Source of the DNA: Sphingopyxis chilensis
GTDB taxonomy: Bacteria; Pseudomonadota; Alphaproteobacteria; Sphingomonadales; Sphingomonadaceae
Direction of reading: 5' to 3'
NCBI RefSeq assembly: GCF_035930445.1
Contig: NZ_CP142394.1
Location: 653,501-717,500, forward strand
Length of the DNA: 64,000 bases
Position 1 is the stretch's first letter. Each line of letters begins with the position of its first letter. Made by a program: the position numbers and the translations under genes. The notes below the pieces were generated by a model. That model was given only the letters and a program-made list of their open reading frames with translations. It had not been told where the DNA came from and searched no databases. Of this stretch, positions 17,717 to 26,295 are shown one piece after another.

Positions 17717-18267
17717 GATCTGCCTCCTGCCTGCGAAAGAACCAATGTGATGCCGAGAATGAGAAGGTCGAACGCCAGCGCCTTGATGGCGGGTGAGGCG
17801 AGCGCGAAGGGCCAGCCGAAACCGAGCGCCATCGCCACGGCAAGGGTTGCCGCGCCCGAAATATAGAGCCATCCGCGGCGCCGCCGGCCGGTTCCGAGCG
17901 CGATGGCCACGCGCGCGACCCCGGCAATGCCGAGGCCGGCCGCCAGCGCATAGGCCAGCCCGCCCTGGCCGAGTAGCGGATCGGCGATCAGGATCGCGGC
18001 AGCGACCAGATAGGGCGCCGCCGCCGCCCGCCAGGCGATCCGTTCTCCGCGATGCCGCGATATGTGCGCCTCGCGAATCTGGATGAGCGCCGCGACGCCC
18101 ATCAGCACGACCAGCCACAGGATGGCCGCTATTGTCGTGAGGAAGGGGCGCGGCGAAAATTGAAGGAAGAGGAGCACGGCGCCCGCGCCTATAGCCAGAC
18201 CCGCAGCCCAGAACAGGTTGCCGTATTCGCCCCGCGGGCTCGCTGTTCTCGCCATGAAGCCGGCCAT
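17713..18267 (-). CDS. hdeD: HdeD-like (DUF308) membrane protein
   Basis: 184 residues forming about six transmembrane helices arranged in pairs, with short basic loops, as in the HdeD/DUF308 family linked to acid and general stress. The best helices are AAGLAIGAGAVLLFLQF, LTTIAAILWLVVLMGVAALI, LVAAAILIADPLLG and LALGFGWPFALA-type segments. First gene of a three-gene operon facing the fixL-like gene. Its promoter region shares the CCGTA/CCTA layout with both usp genes. Confidence 0.78.
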   Translation of the reverse strand: MAGFMARTASPRGEYGNLFWAAGLAIGAGAVLLFLQFSPRPFLTTIAAILWLVVLMGVAALIQIREAHISRHRGERIAWRAAAAPYLVAAAILIADPLLGQGGLAYALAAGLGIAGVARVAIALGTGRRRRGWLYISGAATLAVAMALGFGWPFALASPAIKALAFDLLILGITLVLSQAGGRS

Positions 18268-18294
18268 ATCGCGTTCCTTGCTGTCTGTGGGGGC

Positions 18295-18339
18295 AAGGAT
18301 AGGCGCCGAATGCGTCCGCCGCAGTTCGGGATTCTACGG
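18295..18339 (-). promoter_or_regulatory. hdeD promoter with CCGTA...CCTA layout
   Basis: On the minus strand CCGTA (18339-18335) is followed exactly 36 bp later by CCTATCCTT (18303-18295), which lies 36 bp before the hdeD ATG. The same spacing occurs before usp1 and usp2. No good -35 box is present, suggesting an activator site at CCGTA. Confidence 0.5.
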
Positions 18340-18501
18340 ATGCCACGCGTGCTGGGGACAGGCCTATGGCGAAAGTGTGATACTCGCGTCGGACCTTCCG
18401 CACGGGTTTCGCGCGAAGCCATTTGGCGATATGCTCGTCGGTGAGGGGCAGGGCGTTCGATTGGCGCCGGTTGCCCCGCGCGGGAGGGAGCGACTGCGCC
18501 G

Positions 18502-20376
18502 ATGCCTTTGATGGAACGATCCTTACCGGCCCGTGTGCTGGTCGCGCTGGCGTTGGTCGTTGTGGCGGCGCTGGTCCGCAATCTGTTCGATTTCTGGATC
18601 GACGGCCAAGCGGCCTTTCTCCTCTTCGCCCTCGCCATTCTGTCCGCATCGATCCTTGCAGGCCCGCTCGCTGCGGCGATCGCCGTCTTTCCCTCGCTGC
18701 TCCTCGGGATCTACTTTTCCGGGTTTCGGGAAACAGGCGCCGTCGATTTCGTCGAAGCGGCGCTTTTCCTGATGACGGCCGCGGGTATCATCTTGCTCGC
18801 ACGCTTGAGCCACGGGCTGAAGGGACGCATTCGCGAAAGCGAAGGAAGCGCGGCCCGCCGTGCGGCCGAGGCCGACGTGCTCGCCGAGGAACTCGGTCTC
18901 CTCATCGACGGCGCTGAGGGTCACGCCATCTATCTTCTCGACCCCGAGGGGCGGGTCACGATCTGGAACAAGGGGGCGGAGCGCCTGAAGGGCTGGTGCG
19001 AGGAGGACGTCATCGGGCTCGACGCGTCGGTTTTCTATCCGTCCGACGCGATCGCAAGCGGAAAACCCGCCGACGATCTTGCGCGCGCCGCGCGCGATGG
19101 CCGTTTCGATGCCGAGGACTGGCGCGTCCGCAAGGACGGCTCCGAGTTCCTCGCCGACGTGTCGATCACCGCCCTGCGCCATCCCGACGGCAGCCTGCGG
19201 GGGTTTGCCAAGGTCGTGTCCGATATCACCGGCCGGCGTGCTTCGGAAGAGGCGCTGCGGTCGCAGGAAAGCCATCTTCGCTCGATCCTTTCGACGGTGC
19301 CCGATGCCATGGTGGTGATCGACGACCAGGGCCTGATCCTGTCGTTCAGCGCGGCCGCCGAACAATTGTTCGGCTATAGCGAGGCCGAACTGCTCGGCGC
19401 CAACGTCAGCATGCTGATGCCGTCGCCCGACCGCGAACGTCACGACAATTATATCCGGCGCTATCTGGAAACGGGCGAGAAGCGGATCATCGGCATCGGG
19501 CGCGTCGTCTTTGCCCAGCGCAAGGATGGATCGACCTTTCCGATGGAGCTTTCGATCGGCGAGGCGACGGGCGAGGCGCATCCGTTGTTCACTGGCTTCA
19601 TTCGCGACCTCACCGAGCGTCAGAAGACCGAAGAGCAGCTCGAATCGCTGCAGTCCGAGCTCATCCATGTTTCGCGCGTCAGTGCGATGGGAACGATGGC
19701 ATCGACCCTCGCGCACGAACTCAACCAGCCGCTGACGGCGGTCGCCAATTATGTCGAGGCGGTGCGCGACATGCTCGCCCGGCCCGACCCGGGCGATTTC
19801 CCGATGATCCGCGATGCGCTCGACGACACCGCGAAGGAAGCGCTGCGGGCGGGGCATATCGTCCGGCGCCTGCGCGATTTCGTGGCGCGCGGCGAGGTCG
19901 AGAAGACGATCGAGAAGCTCCCCCTGCTGATCAACGAAGCCGCGGTGCTCGGCCTGATGGGCGCGCGCGAAAAGGGGATCGCGCCGCGCTTCGATCTCGA
20001 CCCCTATGCCTCGCCCGTGCTCGTCGACAAGATCCAGATCCAACAGGTTCTCATCAACCTCATCCGCAACGCCTGCGAGGCGATGGCGGCGAGTCCGGTG
20101 CGCGAACTCAGTGTTATGAGCCGCCCCGACGAGCGCGGCTTCGTGCGCGTGATCGTCGCCGATACCGGGCCGGGCGTCGATGCGCAGATTGCCGAACAAC
20201 TTTTCACGGCCTTTACAAGCACCAAGTCCGAAGGGATGGGGCTGGGCCTTTCGATCTGCCGCACGATCGTCGAAGCGCACGGTGGGCGGATCTGGATGGA
20301 GCCGCGGGAAGGCGGCGGTACCGAATTTCATTTCACACTGGTCAGCGCGAAAGCCGAGGAACGGGATGACGGATAA
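18502..20376 (+). CDS. fixL: FixL-like haem-PAS sensor histidine kinase
   Basis: Membrane sensor kinase, probably oxygen-responsive. Order: N-terminal transmembrane region (residues ~8-110), first PAS (~135-250), second PAS (~255-375), HisKA and HATPase. The second PAS matches FixL: RHDNYIRRY...IIGIGR; His314 aligns with the proximal haem ligand His200 of Bradyrhizobium FixL and Arg334, 20 residues later, with Arg220. The distal His214 position is Arg here. Phospho-acceptor His405 is in ALAHELNQPL; N box NLIRNACEA and G box GMGLGLSICR are intact. 624 residues. The response regulator gene overlaps its end by 11 bp. Confidence 0.9.
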   Translation: MPLMERSLPARVLVALALVVVAALVRNLFDFWIDGQAAFLLFALAILSASILAGPLAAAIAVFPSLLLGIYFSGFRETGAVDFVEAALFLMTAAGIILLARLSHGLKGRIRESEGSAARRAAEADVLAEELGLLIDGAEGHAIYLLDPEGRVTIWNKGAERLKGWCEEDVIGLDASVFYPSDAIASGKPADDLARAARDGRFDAEDWRVRKDGSEFLADVSITALRHPDGSLRGFAKVVSDITGRRASEEALRSQESHLRSILSTVPDAMVVIDDQGLILSFSAAAEQLFGYSEAELLGANVSMLMPSPDRERHDNYIRRYLETGEKRIIGIGRVVFAQRKDGSTFPMELSIGEATGEAHPLFTGFIRDLTERQKTEEQLESLQSELIHVSRVSAMGTMASTLAHELNQPLTAVANYVEAVRDMLARPDPGDFPMIRDALDDTAKEALRAGHIVRRLRDFVARGEVEKTIEKLPLLINEAAVLGLMGAREKGIAPRFDLDPYASPVLVDKIQIQQVLINLIRNACEAMAASPVRELSVMSRPDERGFVRVIVADTGPGVDAQIAEQLFTAFTSTKSEGMGLGLSICRTIVEAHGGRIWMEPREGGGTEFHFTLVSAKAEERDDG

Positions 20377-20980
20377 TAAGCTTGTCCATATCGTCGACGA
20401 TGAGGACGCCATCCGGCGCTCGGCGAGCTTCATGCTCAAGACGTCGGGTTACAGCGTCCAGACATGGGCGAGCGGCGCCGCCTTTCTGAAAGAGGTGCGA
20501 CATGCCCCTGAGGGCTGCGTCCTGCTCGACGTCCGGATGCCCGAGATGGACGGCCTCGAAGTCCAGCAGGCGCTGCTCGACCGGGGTGTAACGATGCCGG
20601 TGATCGTGCTGACCGGCCATGCCGATGTGTCGATCGCGGTGCGGGCGATGAAGGCGGGCGCGGTCGATTTCCTCGAAAAGCCGTTCGAAAAAGTGGTGCT
20701 CATTGCCGCGATCGAGGCTGCTTTCGACCGGATCGCAGCGGCGGACGGCGCGGCCGCGCGCGCCGCTGAAGCCAATGTCGTGCTGGGCGTCCTCACTCCG
20801 CGCGAACGCGAGGTGCTCGACGGTCTGGCTCAGGGGCTGCCGAACAAGACGATTGCCTATGACCTCGGTATCTCGCCGCGCACCGTCGAAGTGCACCGCG
20901 CCAATCTGATGGCGAAGCTCGACGTCCGCAGCCTGTCCGACGCGCTGCGCCTCGCCTTCGCGGCCGGCATGGGTGCCTGA
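20366..20980 (+). CDS. fixJ: FixJ-like response regulator
   Basis: 204 residues: receiver domain (1-120) with acidic pair DDED (11-14), phospho-acceptor Asp55 in LLDVRMPEMDG, Thr in IVLTGHAD and Lys in FLEKPF; then a LuxR/NarL helix-turn-helix (LTPREREVLDGLAQGLPNKTIAYDLGISPRTVEVHRAN). The receiver-HTH order and the sequence GVTMPVIVLTGHADVSIAVRAMKAGAVDFLEKPF are typical FixJ. Start chosen at the ATG at 20366 overlapping fixL; longer frames run through the kinase gene. Partner of the upstream kinase. Confidence 0.92.
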   Translation: MTDNKLVHIVDDEDAIRRSASFMLKTSGYSVQTWASGAAFLKEVRHAPEGCVLLDVRMPEMDGLEVQQALLDRGVTMPVIVLTGHADVSIAVRAMKAGAVDFLEKPFEKVVLIAAIEAAFDRIAAADGAAARAAEANVVLGVLTPREREVLDGLAQGLPNKTIAYDLGISPRTVEVHRANLMAKLDVRSLSDALRLAFAAGMGA

Positions 20981-21057
20981 TATAGGGAGCAATACGTAGC
21001 GACCGACGGAAGCACGGCTCGCTAGAAAGCGGGCATGATACGAATGCGCGCTTTCCC

Positions 21058-21297
21058 ATGAAAATCGAGCCCGCCGCGCTGCCGTCGATTGCGGACCTTT
21101 CCGGGCGCGAGCGCGAGGTCGTGGCAGGGTTGATGCGAGGCCTCACCAACAAGCAGATCGGCCATGAACTCGGTATCAGTCACCGGACGGTCGAGATCCA
21201 CCGCGCGCGGGCGATGCGAAAGCTGCGGACGCCGACGCTTGCGGCGCTTCTCTCGCTGGTCTTGCCCCATCGGAACGAGTTCCCGCGAGGCGGATGA
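21058..21297 (+). CDS. Orphan LuxR-type HTH protein (no receiver domain)
   Basis: 79 residues consisting almost only of a LuxR/Nar[59 protein letters not shown]. No receiver or ligand domain is present and no strong ribosome site precedes the ATG; the frame is open upstream, so a longer form with an alternative start is possible. It lies 77 bp after fixJ on the same strand and resembles the FixJ output domain, so it may compete for or share FixJ sites (inference). Confidence 0.75.
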   Translation: MKIEPAALPSIADLSGREREVVAGLMRGLTNKQIGHELGISHRTVEIHRARAMRKLRTPTLAALLSLVLPHRNEFPRGG

Positions 21298-21309
21298 GTC
21301 CAGACCCTG

Positions 21310-22590
21310 TCACATTATCCAGGGCAGCATGGCGAAGCCGGCGACCACGCTGGCTACGAGCGGCAGCGCCGCGAGCCAGCCGCGGCGCGTCCGGACGAGA
21401 GCGAGAGGAATCGCCGCCTTGAACAGCGTATTGGCCATGACCGCCGCCGCGAGCGCCATTCCGGCCGTCCGGCCGTCGAGGGTCCCGGATGGCAGCCCGC
21501 CGATCGTGACGATTGCCGCGTCGACGTCGGCGATTCCCGACAGCGCCAGGATGATCGCGGTTCCGCCTTCGCCGATCCGCTCCATCAGCCAGCGAGCGAT
21601 GAGCGCCATCGCCATCACCAGCACGGTCAACCCCAGCGCCGGGGCGAAGTTCAAGGGGTTGCGCAAATTCATGGCTTCGGTCGGCGTTGCCGGGGCGTGG
21701 CGGGCGCGCAGCAGGCACCAGATTGCGGCGGCGAGGCTGACGAACGCGGCGGGGCCGATCAGCAGCGCGGCGGTGCCGAATGCAATCGGCGCGAGGATGG
21801 CGACAAGGACGACGACGCGGGAGAGCATCACGGCCGAGGCCGCGGCGATCCCCGCTACCAGCGCGGGCGCATTTTCCGTCTCGTCGCGCAGTCGTGTCGC
21901 CAGCGCTGCGGTCACGGCGGTCGAAGACACCATCGCGCCGGTTGCGGCCATCGCCAGCGTTCCGCGCGTCGCACCGAACCGTTTCGCTGCGGCATAGCCG
22001 GCGAAGGAAAAGCCCGAGACGAGCACGACGACGAGCCAGAGCTGCCTCGGATTCCATGCCTCATAAGGGCCGAGCGCGCGATCGGGCAGCAGCGGCAGGA
22101 TGACGATCGCGATCAACGCGAAGCGGGCGATTGCACTGACCTCGGTTTCGGTCATGGCGCCGATCCAGCGGTGAAGCTGGGGGCGCATCGTCAGAAGCAG
22201 CGTGGTGGCGACCGCCAGGATTGATGCGAGCAGGGGCTGGGCCGACGTCGCGAGAAAGCCGCAGGCCAGCGCGATCAGCGAAGCAAGACCGGCGGTGCCG
22301 CTCACGCTGCGATGCGCCATCCTTGCATAGCCGAGGAGGATCAGAAGCGAGGCGGCCGTCAGCAACAGGATCGCGGCCGCGCGGTCGATCGGTTCGAGAG
22401 CCCCGGCGATTCCTCCTGTCAGTCCGAGCAGGCCGAAGGTGCGGATCCCGGCAAAGCGGCTTCCATCGGCTTCGTTTCGCGCCGTCCATCCGCGCTGGAC
22501 GCCGATCAGCAGACCCAGCCCAAGCGACAGCCCGATGCCGGTAAGAAGCGGCCATTGCCCAAACCCGGCGGGCGCGATCAGCACGGACAT
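21310..22590 (-). CDS. MgtC/SapB and DUF4010 domain membrane protein
   Basis: 426 residues with about 12 hydrophobic helices. The N-terminal third fits MgtC/SapB (LGLGLLIGVQRGWTARNEADGSRFAGIRTFGLLGLTGGIAG) and the rest DUF4010, the usual two-domain composition. Function unknown; MgtC relatives are linked to magnesium limitation. The ATG at 22590 is used because upstream codons are not family-like. Convergent with the orphan LuxR gene (12 bp apart). Confidence 0.85.
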   Translation of the reverse strand: MSVLIAPAGFGQWPLLTGIGLSLGLGLLIGVQRGWTARNEADGSRFAGIRTFGLLGLTGGIAGALEPIDRAAAILLLTAASLLILLGYARMAHRSVSGTAGLASLIALACGFLATSAQPLLASILAVATTLLLTMRPQLHRWIGAMTETEVSAIARFALIAIVILPLLPDRALGPYEAWNPRQLWLVVVLVSGFSFAGYAAAKRFGATRGTLAMAATGAMVSSTAVTAALATRLRDETENAPALVAGIAAASAVMLSRVVVLVAILAPIAFGTAALLIGPAAFVSLAAAIWCLLRARHAPATPTEAMNLRNPLNFAPALGLTVLVMAMALIARWLMERIGEGGTAIILALSGIADVDAAIVTIGGLPSGTLDGRTAGMALAAAVMANTLFKAAIPLALVRTRRGWLAALPLVASVVAGFAMLPWIM

Positions 22591-22669
22591 TCCGGCCCCC
22601 TTTCGAAAGCTGCGGAGGCGGTTTTGCACATCGCCCCCGCCCGGATATCGGCGCATCGGGAGGAGCGGA

Positions 22670-23002
22670 TCAGCTTCGGGCGTCGCGTGCGCATGTGATG
22701 CAATGCGGAGTGACAGGAAGCGCCTCGAGGCGCGCCGCGGAAACTGGTTTACCGCAAGCGATACAGAGGCCGTAGGTTCCGGCTGCCAGCCGCGCGAGCG
22801 CCTGCCGGGTCAGTGCGATTTCACTCAGCGCCGCGCCTTCGATCGCATCGAGCGGCTCGTCGTCCTGACGTGCGACAGCCTGGTCGGCAAAATCCTCGCC
22901 GAGCGGTTCGCGCTGCGTCGCCTCGATGTCGTCGATGCGGGCGCCAAGCGCGAGGAGACGCGCTTCGAGTTGCGTGCGGAGGGTGACGGCGTCGTACATC
23001 AT
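22670..23002 (-). CDS. DksA/TraR-family C4 zinc-finger protein
   Basis: 110 residues: an N-terminal helical hairpin (MYDAVTLRTQLEARLLALGARIDDIEAT) and a C-terminal zinc finger CIACGKPVSAARLEALPVTPHCITC (C-x2-C...C-x2-C), as in DksA/TraR-like proteins that bind the RNA polymerase secondary channel. Shorter than DksA proper (151), so likely a TraR-like or YbiI-like accessory form. AAGAGGAAAG precedes the ATG at 23002. It diverges from the fnr gene. Confidence 0.85.
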   Translation of the reverse strand: MMYDAVTLRTQLEARLLALGARIDDIEATQREPLGEDFADQAVARQDDEPLDAIEGAALSEIALTRQALARLAAGTYGLCIACGKPVSAARLEALPVTPHCITCARDARS

Positions 23003-23245
23003 CTTTCCTCTTGTGAAGGATGCCTTAGTGGGCTGTGCAGACCCGCTCGCATCGAAAGATCAGGCCTCGTGATGCGGCGAATGCACCGCGACGTCGTTAC
23101 GCAATTCCCCTTACGGTCCGCCGTGGGCCGATCCTCCCGGCCTTCATACGTACTCTTCCTTACTCACTTCGCCGCAGGGCGCGCATAGAAGGCACGGCAT
23201 GAACCAAGCGCCCGCCATTCGCAGCATCATGCCGGAGTATCGCCA
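23003..23245. promoter_or_regulatory. Divergent dksA-like/fnr control region with TTACG repeats
   Basis: The 243-bp gap holds a direct repeat TTACG-N9-TTACGG (23097-23116). Read on the other strand it gives CCGTAA, the same half-site seen in the hdeD, usp1 and usp2 promoters. Short repeated pentamers of this kind suit a NarL/FixJ-type dimer; binding is inferred. No FNR box was found here. Confidence 0.35.
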
Positions 23246-23935
23246 GTGAGCGATTGTGCGTCCTGCGCCGTGCGGGGCCGCGCGATCTGCGCGAGCCTTG
23301 ACGCCGGCGAACTCGCCGAACTTGGCCGGATGGGGCGCCGCCAACGCGTCAAATCGGGCCATACACTGATATGGGAAGGCGACGATGCGCCGCTCGTCGC
23401 CAATGTCCTGAAGGGCGTGCTCAAACTGGTCGTGGCGGCTTCCGACGGGCGCGAGCAGATCGTCGGGATCGTCTTCGCCTGCGACTTCATCGGCCGGCCG
23501 TTCGGCAAGGAAAGTCTTTATCGCGTGACTGCGATGACCGACGCTGAAGTGTGCATCTACAACCGCAACAGCTTCGACGCCTTTGCCGGTGCGCATCCCC
23601 ATCTGCAGCAGAAATTGCTCCGCCGGACGCTCGATGAACTCGACCGGGCACGCTATTGGATGATGCTGCTCGGCCGCAAGTCGGCCGCCGAAAAAGTGGC
23701 GTCCTTCCTTCTCGAAATGTCCGATCGTCTGGCGGGTCAGGCGGGCCCGACGCGCCGCGACGACGGATTCGAACTGCCCTTTGGCCGTCAGCAGATCGCC
23801 GACATATTGGGGCTGACGATCGAAACGACGTGCCGGCAACTGACCCGGATGCGCGCCGACGGGCTGCTCGATCTTCCCTCCCGCCGCGAGGTGGTCATCC
23901 ACGATCGGCGCGCGGTGGAAGCGATGGCCGGATGA
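23246..23935 (+). CDS. fnr: Fnr/Crp-family transcriptional regulator (copy 1)
   Basis: Oxygen-responsive activator of the FNR type. The N-terminal cluster has C4-x2-C7-x7-C15 and the fourth ligand fits C103 (DAEVCIYNR, aligned with E. coli FNR Cys122), so a 4Fe-4S cluster is expected. The cyclic-nucleotide-like barrel and long dimer helix (QQKLLRRTLDELDRARYWM) are followed by an HTH whose recognition helix is LTIETTCRQLTRMRADG, close to the E. coli LTVETISRLLGRF. Starts with GTG. 229 residues. Its stop overlaps the start of the L,D-transpeptidase gene. Closely related to the gene at 39721. Confidence 0.92.
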   Translation: MSDCASCAVRGRAICASLDAGELAELGRMGRRQRVKSGHTLIWEGDDAPLVANVLKGVLKLVVAASDGREQIVGIVFACDFIGRPFGKESLYRVTAMTDAEVCIYNRNSFDAFAGAHPHLQQKLLRRTLDELDRARYWMMLLGRKSAAEKVASFLLEMSDRLAGQAGPTRRDDGFELPFGRQQIADILGLTIETTCRQLTRMRADGLLDLPSRREVVIHDRRAVEAMAG

Positions 23936-24975
23936 TCATGCGCCCGCGCATCGGTCGTCCGGGCGATCGCCGGCAATGCGCTCGACCGGCGCAGCTCGCG
24001 CGAGCGGCCATGCTGATCGGCGCGGCGCTGCTGCCGCTGGTATCGACGGCGCAATCGCCGGCGGGTGAAAAATCGGTTGTCGGTGCGGCGAAGGCGCTGA
24101 AACCGGGCGAATTTTTCTGGGCGCCGGAAATCGCGGCGAACGGGCCGCTTTTGCTCGTCGTCAGCCTCGTGACGCAGCGCGCAACCTTGTATCGCAACGG
24201 CATCCCGATCGCGATTTCCACGGTGTCGACGGGCAGCGCCGATCATCGAACGCCGGTCGGCGTCTTCACGATCCTCGAGCGCCGGGTCGAGCATTATTCG
24301 AGCATCTACGACAATGCTCCCATGCCCTATATGCAGCGGCTTACCTGGGGCGGGATCGCACTCCATGGCGGAACATTGCCCGGCTATCCGGCGTCGCACG
24401 GCTGCATCCGGTTGCCGCACGCGTTCGCGCGGCTGCTTTACGGCGTTACCCGGCTCGGCATGACGGTGATCGTCACCGAGACGGCGGCGATCCCGCGCGT
24501 GGCGCCCGGCGATCCCGTTGCATGGGCGGGCACCGATGCGGGCGGCATCGCCGACTGGCATCCCGAACGCGCGCCATCGGGGCCCGTCGCGGTCGTCGTC
24601 AGCGCGGCCGACCGCCGCGTCCTTGTGCTGAGGAACGGGATCGCGATCGGTTCTGCACCCGTCCGGATCGACGGGCCGGTCGCCGGGACGTCGGTTTTCA
24701 TGCGACAGGGCGCGCCCGACGGGCGAGCACAGTGGATCCGCGTGCATTTGCCCGAACCGCTTGCTTCGGCGCCGACCGAAAGCCTCCGCGGCCGGATCCA
24801 CGTCGCGCCCGACTTTCGGGCTGTGGTCGAGCCGCTGCTTGGACCCGGTTCGAGCGTTATCATAACCGGCGACTCGCTCCGCGCGGACGACGCGAACGCG
24901 ATACCTTTCCACATCGAGGATGATGAGCGCGCGTCGGGGCCTCATCAAACTCCGCGTCGTCCGGCCCCGCCATAG
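23932..24975 (+). CDS. L,D-transpeptidase (YkuD family)
   Basis: Forms 3-3 peptidoglycan cross-links or attaches proteins to the wall, in the periplasm. A signal peptide (ARAAMLIGAALLPLVSTAQS, cut near residue 41) precedes the YkuD domain; the catalytic motif is HGGTLPGYPASHGCIRLP with Cys158 and His156. The second half (~185-347) repeats the strand pattern VVVSAADRRVLVLRNGIAIG without a Cys, so it is a degenerate second domain. 347 residues. The ATG at 23932 overlaps the fnr stop, so it is co-translated with the oxygen regulator. Confidence 0.88.
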   Translation: MIMRPRIGRPGDRRQCARPAQLARAAMLIGAALLPLVSTAQSPAGEKSVVGAAKALKPGEFFWAPEIAANGPLLLVVSLVTQRATLYRNGIPIAISTVSTGSADHRTPVGVFTILERRVEHYSSIYDNAPMPYMQRLTWGGIALHGGTLPGYPASHGCIRLPHAFARLLYGVTRLGMTVIVTETAAIPRVAPGDPVAWAGTDAGGIADWHPERAPSGPVAVVVSAADRRVLVLRNGIAIGSAPVRIDGPVAGTSVFMRQGAPDGRAQWIRVHLPEPLASAPTESLRGRIHVAPDFRAVVEPLLGPGSSVIITGDSLRADDANAIPFHIEDDERASGPHQTPRRPAPP

Positions 24976-25297
24976 ATGAGGAGGCGAACCGAAAACCCGT
25001 ACGGGTAATTGCGAATGTGCCGTGTCTGATCGGCTGTGCAGAATGGGTCATCTGGTTGAAGTCGGCAGGGTGTCCTCAGCGTCACGAAACCGGATCTTCG
25101 CCAGGCACGACGTCCCTGTGCTACCTGTGTTTCATCCTGAGCCGGGTGGAATCGGCGCAGTCAGGGATGCAGCGCTGCGAGGAGGCGATTGCGACCCGAC
25201 TCCCCGCAGCGCTGCTTTCCGTGTTCGGTTTGTGCTGGCGGAACGTACCTCGCAGCAGCAATCCCGGAACGGCCTGATCGCAGCCCGCGCGAGGACT
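24976..25297. other. Gap without recognisable gene
   Basis: About 320 bp between the L,D-transpeptidase gene and the usp1 promoter. Two overlapping short plus-strand frames (starting 25017 and 25022) show no family-like residues or ribosome site. No FNR box or repeat seen. Confidence 0.4.
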
Positions 25298-25340
25298 CCG
25301 TAACTTTGCGCATATCGGGTCGGGGTGCCGCCCCCTAGCC
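25298..25340 (+). promoter_or_regulatory. usp1 promoter with CCGTA...CCTA layout
   Basis: CCGTA at 25298 is followed 36 bp later by CCTAGCC at 25334, 32 bp before the usp1 ATG. The segment after CCGTA also shares CTTTGCGCATAT (25304-25315 region) with usp2. Probable activated promoter. Confidence 0.5.
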
Positions 25341-25365
25341 TTCGACGAGATGAAGGAGATGGCAC

Positions 25366-26160
25366 ATGAAGAATATTCTTTTGCTGGTGCATGATGACGC
25401 GGGCCAGGAGGCGCGGTTTCAGGCGGCGCTCGACATAGTGCGTGCGCTGGACGGCCATCTCGCCTGCATCGATGTGACGCCTTACCCTGTCATCGCGGGC
25501 GAAACCGCCATGGGCTATGCCGAAACGGTCGTCGTATTCGACGAACGCGATAGCGAAGCGAAGAACAAGTCGGCGCTGACCGATCGTCTGTCGCGCGAAG
25601 ATGTCAGCTGGAGCTGGGCCGATACGATTGGCGAAATGGCGGCATCGGTACTCGATGCTGCCGATCTTGCCGACCTCATCATTCTCAATCGCGCGCTCGA
25701 CGGTTATCCTTTGCCCGACATGCGCGACATCACCAGCCGCATCGTTGCGCGGACCAGCGCCGCAGTTCTCGCGGTCCCCGGGACGCTGGAGCGCTTTGCG
25801 ATCGATCGCGCGCTCGTCGCCTGGGACGGCGGACGATCGGCCGCCGCGGCGCTGCGCGCTGCGGTCCCGTTGCTCGCACTCGCGAACGAGGTTGAGATAT
25901 TCACGGCGCGCGAAGACGAGCCCCGTAACGGTCCCGACCAAGCGGCAACCTATCTTTCGCGCCACGGCATTCATGCCCGCGTCAAGATCGTCGACAAGGA
26001 CGGTCGGGCCGATAAGCTGATCGCCGCCGAAGCCCAGGCGGGGCGCGCCGACTATATCGTGATGGGCGCCTATGGCCGCGGCCGCGTGATGGAAACTTTT
26101 GGCGGCGTCACGAAGCGTATGCTGCAGGACAGCAAGCTTCCGCTCCTCCTCGGGCATTGA
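25366..26160 (+). CDS. Universal stress protein, two USP domains (usp1)
   Basis: 264 residues, tandem UspA-like domains (1-~140 and ~145-264). The first begins MKNILLLVHDD; the second ends with the nucleotide-binding type motif VMGAYGRGRVMETFGGVTKRMLQDSKLPLLLGH (G-x2-G-x9-G-[ST]-like). Tandem USPs of this type are associated with hypoxia and stress survival. GAAGGAGATGGCAC gives a good ribosome site before ATG 25366. Paralogue of the gene at 26796 and more distantly 38855. Confidence 0.9.
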   Translation: MKNILLLVHDDAGQEARFQAALDIVRALDGHLACIDVTPYPVIAGETAMGYAETVVVFDERDSEAKNKSALTDRLSREDVSWSWADTIGEMAASVLDAADLADLIILNRALDGYPLPDMRDITSRIVARTSAAVLAVPGTLERFAIDRALVAWDGGRSAAAALRAAVPLLALANEVEIFTAREDEPRNGPDQAATYLSRHGIHARVKIVDKDGRADKLIAAEAQAGRADYIVMGAYGRGRVMETFGGVTKRMLQDSKLPLLLGH

Positions 26161-26264
26161 CCGGGAAGTCGTGGCGGCCTGCGAAGATTTGATGGCAGGC
26201 ACGGCGCGGTCGCGCGGACACCCGCCCTTTCCAGACGAATGAAGGTCGCTCCCAAATTTCACGC

Positions 26265-26279
26265 GGCAAATATTTTGCC
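26265..26279. repeat. Short inverted repeat upstream of the receiver-domain gene
   Basis: GGCAAA and TTTGCC (6-bp arms) flank TAT, 17 bp before the preferred start of the receiver-domain gene. It could be an operator; nothing further supports this. Confidence 0.3.
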
Positions 26280-26295
26280 ATGCCAGGTAACGATA

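Noticed and set aside
20990..21000. TACGTA-like hexamers near 20995, 23147 and 31835 as regulator sites
   Set aside because: Too short and not at constant distance from genes.
23200..23249. 16-codon ORF overlapping the fnr start
   Set aside because: No ribosome site and nothing beyond the overlap supports it.
25017..25303. Two overlapping short frames before usp1
   Set aside because: No ribosome site, mixed composition and overlap with the usp1 promoter.
25306..25320. TTGCGCATATCGG as an FNR box or -35 element of usp1
   Set aside because: The right half-site is not complementary, and spacing to CCTAGC (22 bp) is too long for sigma-70.
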